Source of the DNA: Lepidodermella squamata
Lineage: Eukaryota; Gastrotricha
DNA: 64,000 bases
Assembly: GCA_047495785.1 (NCBI GenBank)
Contig: JBLDXI010000054.1
Coordinates: forward strand, 3,782,001-3,846,000
Direction: 5' to 3'
The position numbers and the translations under genes were made by a program. A model generated the notes under the pieces. The model saw only the letters and a list, made by a program, of their open reading frames with translations, was not told the origin of the DNA and did not search any database. Positions 61,224 through 64,000 of this stretch are shown in pieces. How positions within the stretch are numbered: position 1 is the first letter of the stretch; the number at the start of each line of letters is the position of its first letter.

Positions 61224-64000
61224 ATGCATTTTAATGATCAAGATGGTTCCGAAAAGCGTAATATTGCGATTCGAGTCGCTCGACAGGCATACACCTGGTC
61301 GAATTTCAATCATCAGTTCGAACATCAAATCGATCCATCATTTTCTATAGTCAGATCTGTTCGGCGGTTCTTCGCCTCATGTTGCACACCTCGGTGCCTC
61401 AAGAACACCTTCCTACGTTTTCTACCGTTCATTTCTGTTTTGGCGAATTATAACTGGAAGCGAAATTTGGTTCGTGATGTTATTGCCGGTGCTACTGTTG
61501 CGGCCATGCATATCCCGCAGGGTATGGCCTACGGTCAGTTGGCGACATTGCGGCCAGTTCACGGTCTTTATGTCTCGTTCTTCCCCGTTCTTTTGTACTT
61601 CTTTTTCGGAACTTCCAATCATATGAGCATCGGCAGTTTTGCCGTCATTTCACTAATGGTCGCGAAGGTCTTGGATGGTGAGCTGTCGAAGGATTTTTTC
61701 AGTCACCTGGCGACCTCCAACGAAACTAACATGACAAATTCAACAGATGCAATATTTAACAATACAGCATTTTCCAATTCTTCCGCAACGAACTCTTCGA
61801 CGTTTGATGATAGAGAGTTGGCTGTTAGGGTGGATTTAGCAGTTTCTTTGAATTTGATCACTGGTGTCATGCAAGTCCTGCTTGGCCTTTTCGGAGCCGG
61901 CTTTATTGCGCAGTATTTGTCGGACCCTTTCATTTCTGGCTACACGACTGGATGTGCTTGCCAGGTTTTCACATCTCAGTTGAAATATGTTTTTGGAGTC
62001 AATATCATACGACGGACCGGTGCATTCAAAATATATCACACCTTTCACGATGTTGTTGTTAACATTGCGCGGACAAATCTGATCACATTAGGAGTCTCTG
62101 TCGCAGCTACTGCCTTCCTCTTAGTTTGCAAATTGGCCATCGATCCGAAACTGAAACGATTAATGCCGATGCCCATTCCGGCAGAGTTGATTCTGATGAT
62201 CGTGGCATGTGCTGTGTCTTATTTAGTCGATCTTGGCCCGTCACATGCCGTTCAAGTCGTGGGCAAAATACCGTCGAATTTCCCCATGCCTAGGGTGCCT
62301 ACTTATTTTGACCCTCAGTTGATAATAGACGCGATTCCTCTGGTGTTGGTGTCTTACTCTCTATGCATTTCTATGGGAAAACTACTAGCTAAAAAGCACG
62401 GCTATAAAATTCGGCCGAATCAAGAATTCTTGGCGATAGGCATTTCGAATACTGTCAGTTCGTTTTTTGACTGTTACACCGCTTCGGCATCGATGAGTCG
62501 GTCCCTTGTTCAATCGAATGTCGGCGGGCAAACTCAACTGGCCGGTGTTGTTTCATGTGCGATCATTTTATCCGTAATTCTCCTCCTGGGTACACTGCTC
62601 CAGCCGCTACCGACCTGTATTCTTGCCGTAGTTGTCATGGTCAACCTTAGAGGAATGTTTCTCCAGGCTTCAGACCTCAAAAAATATTGGAGACATTGTA
62701 AAATCGACGTCGTAACATGGCTGGTCGCTTTTCTGTCTACCGTTCTTATCGATGTCGATATCGGTCTTTACATGGGTGTCGGCTTTGTTTTGCTCACCGT
62801 TGTATATCAAAGTGCCCGGGTTCACGTTTCGATTCTGCGGCAAGCTGGAAATACCGAATTATTCGCGCAGAATCGCCGCTACGGTGGCGTAAGTATTACT
62901 AATTTGTTGAAGAAATGTTTCCTATATTGTTTTTATTCCAGCTTTCTTCCACACATCCGGCGTTGGTGCTCAAGTGGAATGCGCCTATTTATTTCGCTAC
63001 TGCCGACAAATTTATTTCTTATGTTGCAAAATCAGCTAGCGTGTCGTTTGAACAAAACTCGGCTGATATTGGAATGAAATCAGATTTTTCAAATGAATCC
63101 CGTGTCGCCGAGCTGGAACCCGTTAAACCGATATTTGGTGCCGAGGAGGTCGAAGAAGCACTTGTAATTACTTCATCCCAATCGGTTAAGGACACCGCCT
63201 CCGACCTTGCTTCACCTATTTCTGCTCAGACAAATTCAGCTCTTCCACGGCGTGGTCATAGCTCACTTAACCACAACGACGATTATACTAACCCTAACAA
63301 CTCTTCTTTCGATCCGACTAAAAATATTACAGCGATTGTGATCGACATGTCCGGTGTGATATTTATGGATACAGTTGGCCTCGATGCGATTCATCAGGTA
63401 ATTTTGCGATTGATATTTCATTGAAATATGTTAATCGTGTTTCACCAGCTCGCCCTCGATTTGTCTTCAAATAACGTTGACCTTCTGCTGGCATCTTGCC
63501 CTGAGCATGTGCTTAATATTTTGCAAACCGAGGAATCTCTGAAAGATTTCTGCCTTATGAACGTCTTTGTTTCGCCGATCGATGCGCTAGTTGCAGTTCG
63601 TCGCGGCGATTTCCTTGCGAAATTTACGTCTAAAAACGAACGCGAAAAGCATCGAACGCCGCCGACAAGGTCGCCGCAACACCACCGGCCCAGTTTGGTT
63701 GACAGTCAGCTGTCATTGATAAATTCGCAATTGGTAAGGATCACTCGAGATTTTCATTGTTATCTTCGGTTTTTGTCATTTTTAAAAAATCACCTGACCA
63801 TTGCACTATATGATATGAAAAGGCGTCAGGTCTTGGGTGCAAAGCTCCCGGTGGCAATGCTCAACCTAGTGCTAACGCACCATCTGAGGCAATGGCACCG
63901 AAAGTAAGCTCAGGCTTCGATTATCGGACGCCTGAATTCGCCGTTAATTTCACTTGCGTTGTTGTTGTGCCTTTACTAATTATTGTTTGGCCATTCACGG
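61224..64000 (+). CDS. SLC26/SulP anion transporter, 3' end outside window
   Basis: Exons 61224-62888, 62942-63397, 63449-63733 and probably 63823-63903 are phase 0, giving at least 829 residues. SLC26 proteins exchange or conduct chloride, bicarbonate, sulfate or oxalate. The signature is AAMHIPQGMAYGQLATLRPV followed by GLYVSFFPVLLYFFFGTSNH. An extracellular loop near residues 170-195 is packed with N-glycosylation sequons. The anion-site SMSRSLVQ is present with the Ser-Arg pair. The STAS domain starts LVLKWNAPIYFATADKF, has a Ser/Asn-rich intervening loop, and resumes TAIVIDMSGVIFMDTVGLDA. The closest human paralogue (SLC26A5/A6 group or other) cannot be decided here. A splice acceptor (AG at 61211-61212) lies 11 nt before the chosen ATG. 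The last exon assignment is tentative because another frame reads to a stop at about 63906. Confidence 0.92.

Overview
The window is nuclear DNA of a bilaterian animal with a compact genome. Genes are split by GT-AG introns, most of them 40-100 nt, and many neighbouring genes lie only 100-350 bp apart. Gene content is purely metazoan: a B-Raf-type kinase, a secretin-family GPCR, UBA5, PrimPol, a DDX60-type helicase, PFK-2/FBPase-2, ADP-dependent glucokinase, SLC26 and FRG1. I cannot name the phylum from sequence alone. Most predicted start codons have a T-rich splice acceptor 3-40 nt upstream, which suggests either widespread 5'UTR introns or spliced-leader trans-splicing.

Layout. 1-2736 (-): 5' part of a secreted sushi-repeat gene with two copies of an unassigned extracellular module. 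7152-10243: a mucin-like single-pass membrane protein (+), an LC8 dynein light chain with a long Q/N-rich and potentially myristoylated extension (+), and a small membrane protein (-). 11544-14811 (-): an apparent two-exon gene for a degenerate PLD-like protein. Its 2.2 kb intron holds a small coiled-coil gene on the other strand, a 90-bp direct repeat and a probable 5'-truncated retroelement. 15233-16666 (-): ADPGK. 18926-25591 (+): nine-exon B-Raf-type kinase. 26943-29583 (+): PNPO and DUS4L, 120 bp apart. 30532-31844 (+): a TATA-driven short-chain dehydrogenase lacking its catalytic tyrosine. 32972-36487 (-): PrimPol, UBA5 and a small Cys-rich exon. 37987-40041 (+): calcitonin/DH31-type GPCR. 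40523-42972 (-): ACSS3. 43895-49466 (-): DDX60-type helicase. 50035-54240 (-): a bisphosphatase-only PFKFB paralogue followed by a full PFKFB. 58479-64000 (+): FRG1, succinate-semialdehyde dehydrogenase and an SLC26 transporter that runs off the window.

Three terminal-inverted-repeat MITE-like elements with clear target-site duplications sit in intergenic DNA (36852-37027, 43273-43467, 57086-57303).

There is a metabolic theme (ADPGK, PNPO, ACSS3, PFKFB pair, SSADH) but no sign of one dedicated pathway cluster. Exon models were derived by hand from reading-frame continuity, splice consensus and phase agreement. Family assignments rest on recalled motifs and alignments, not on a database search.
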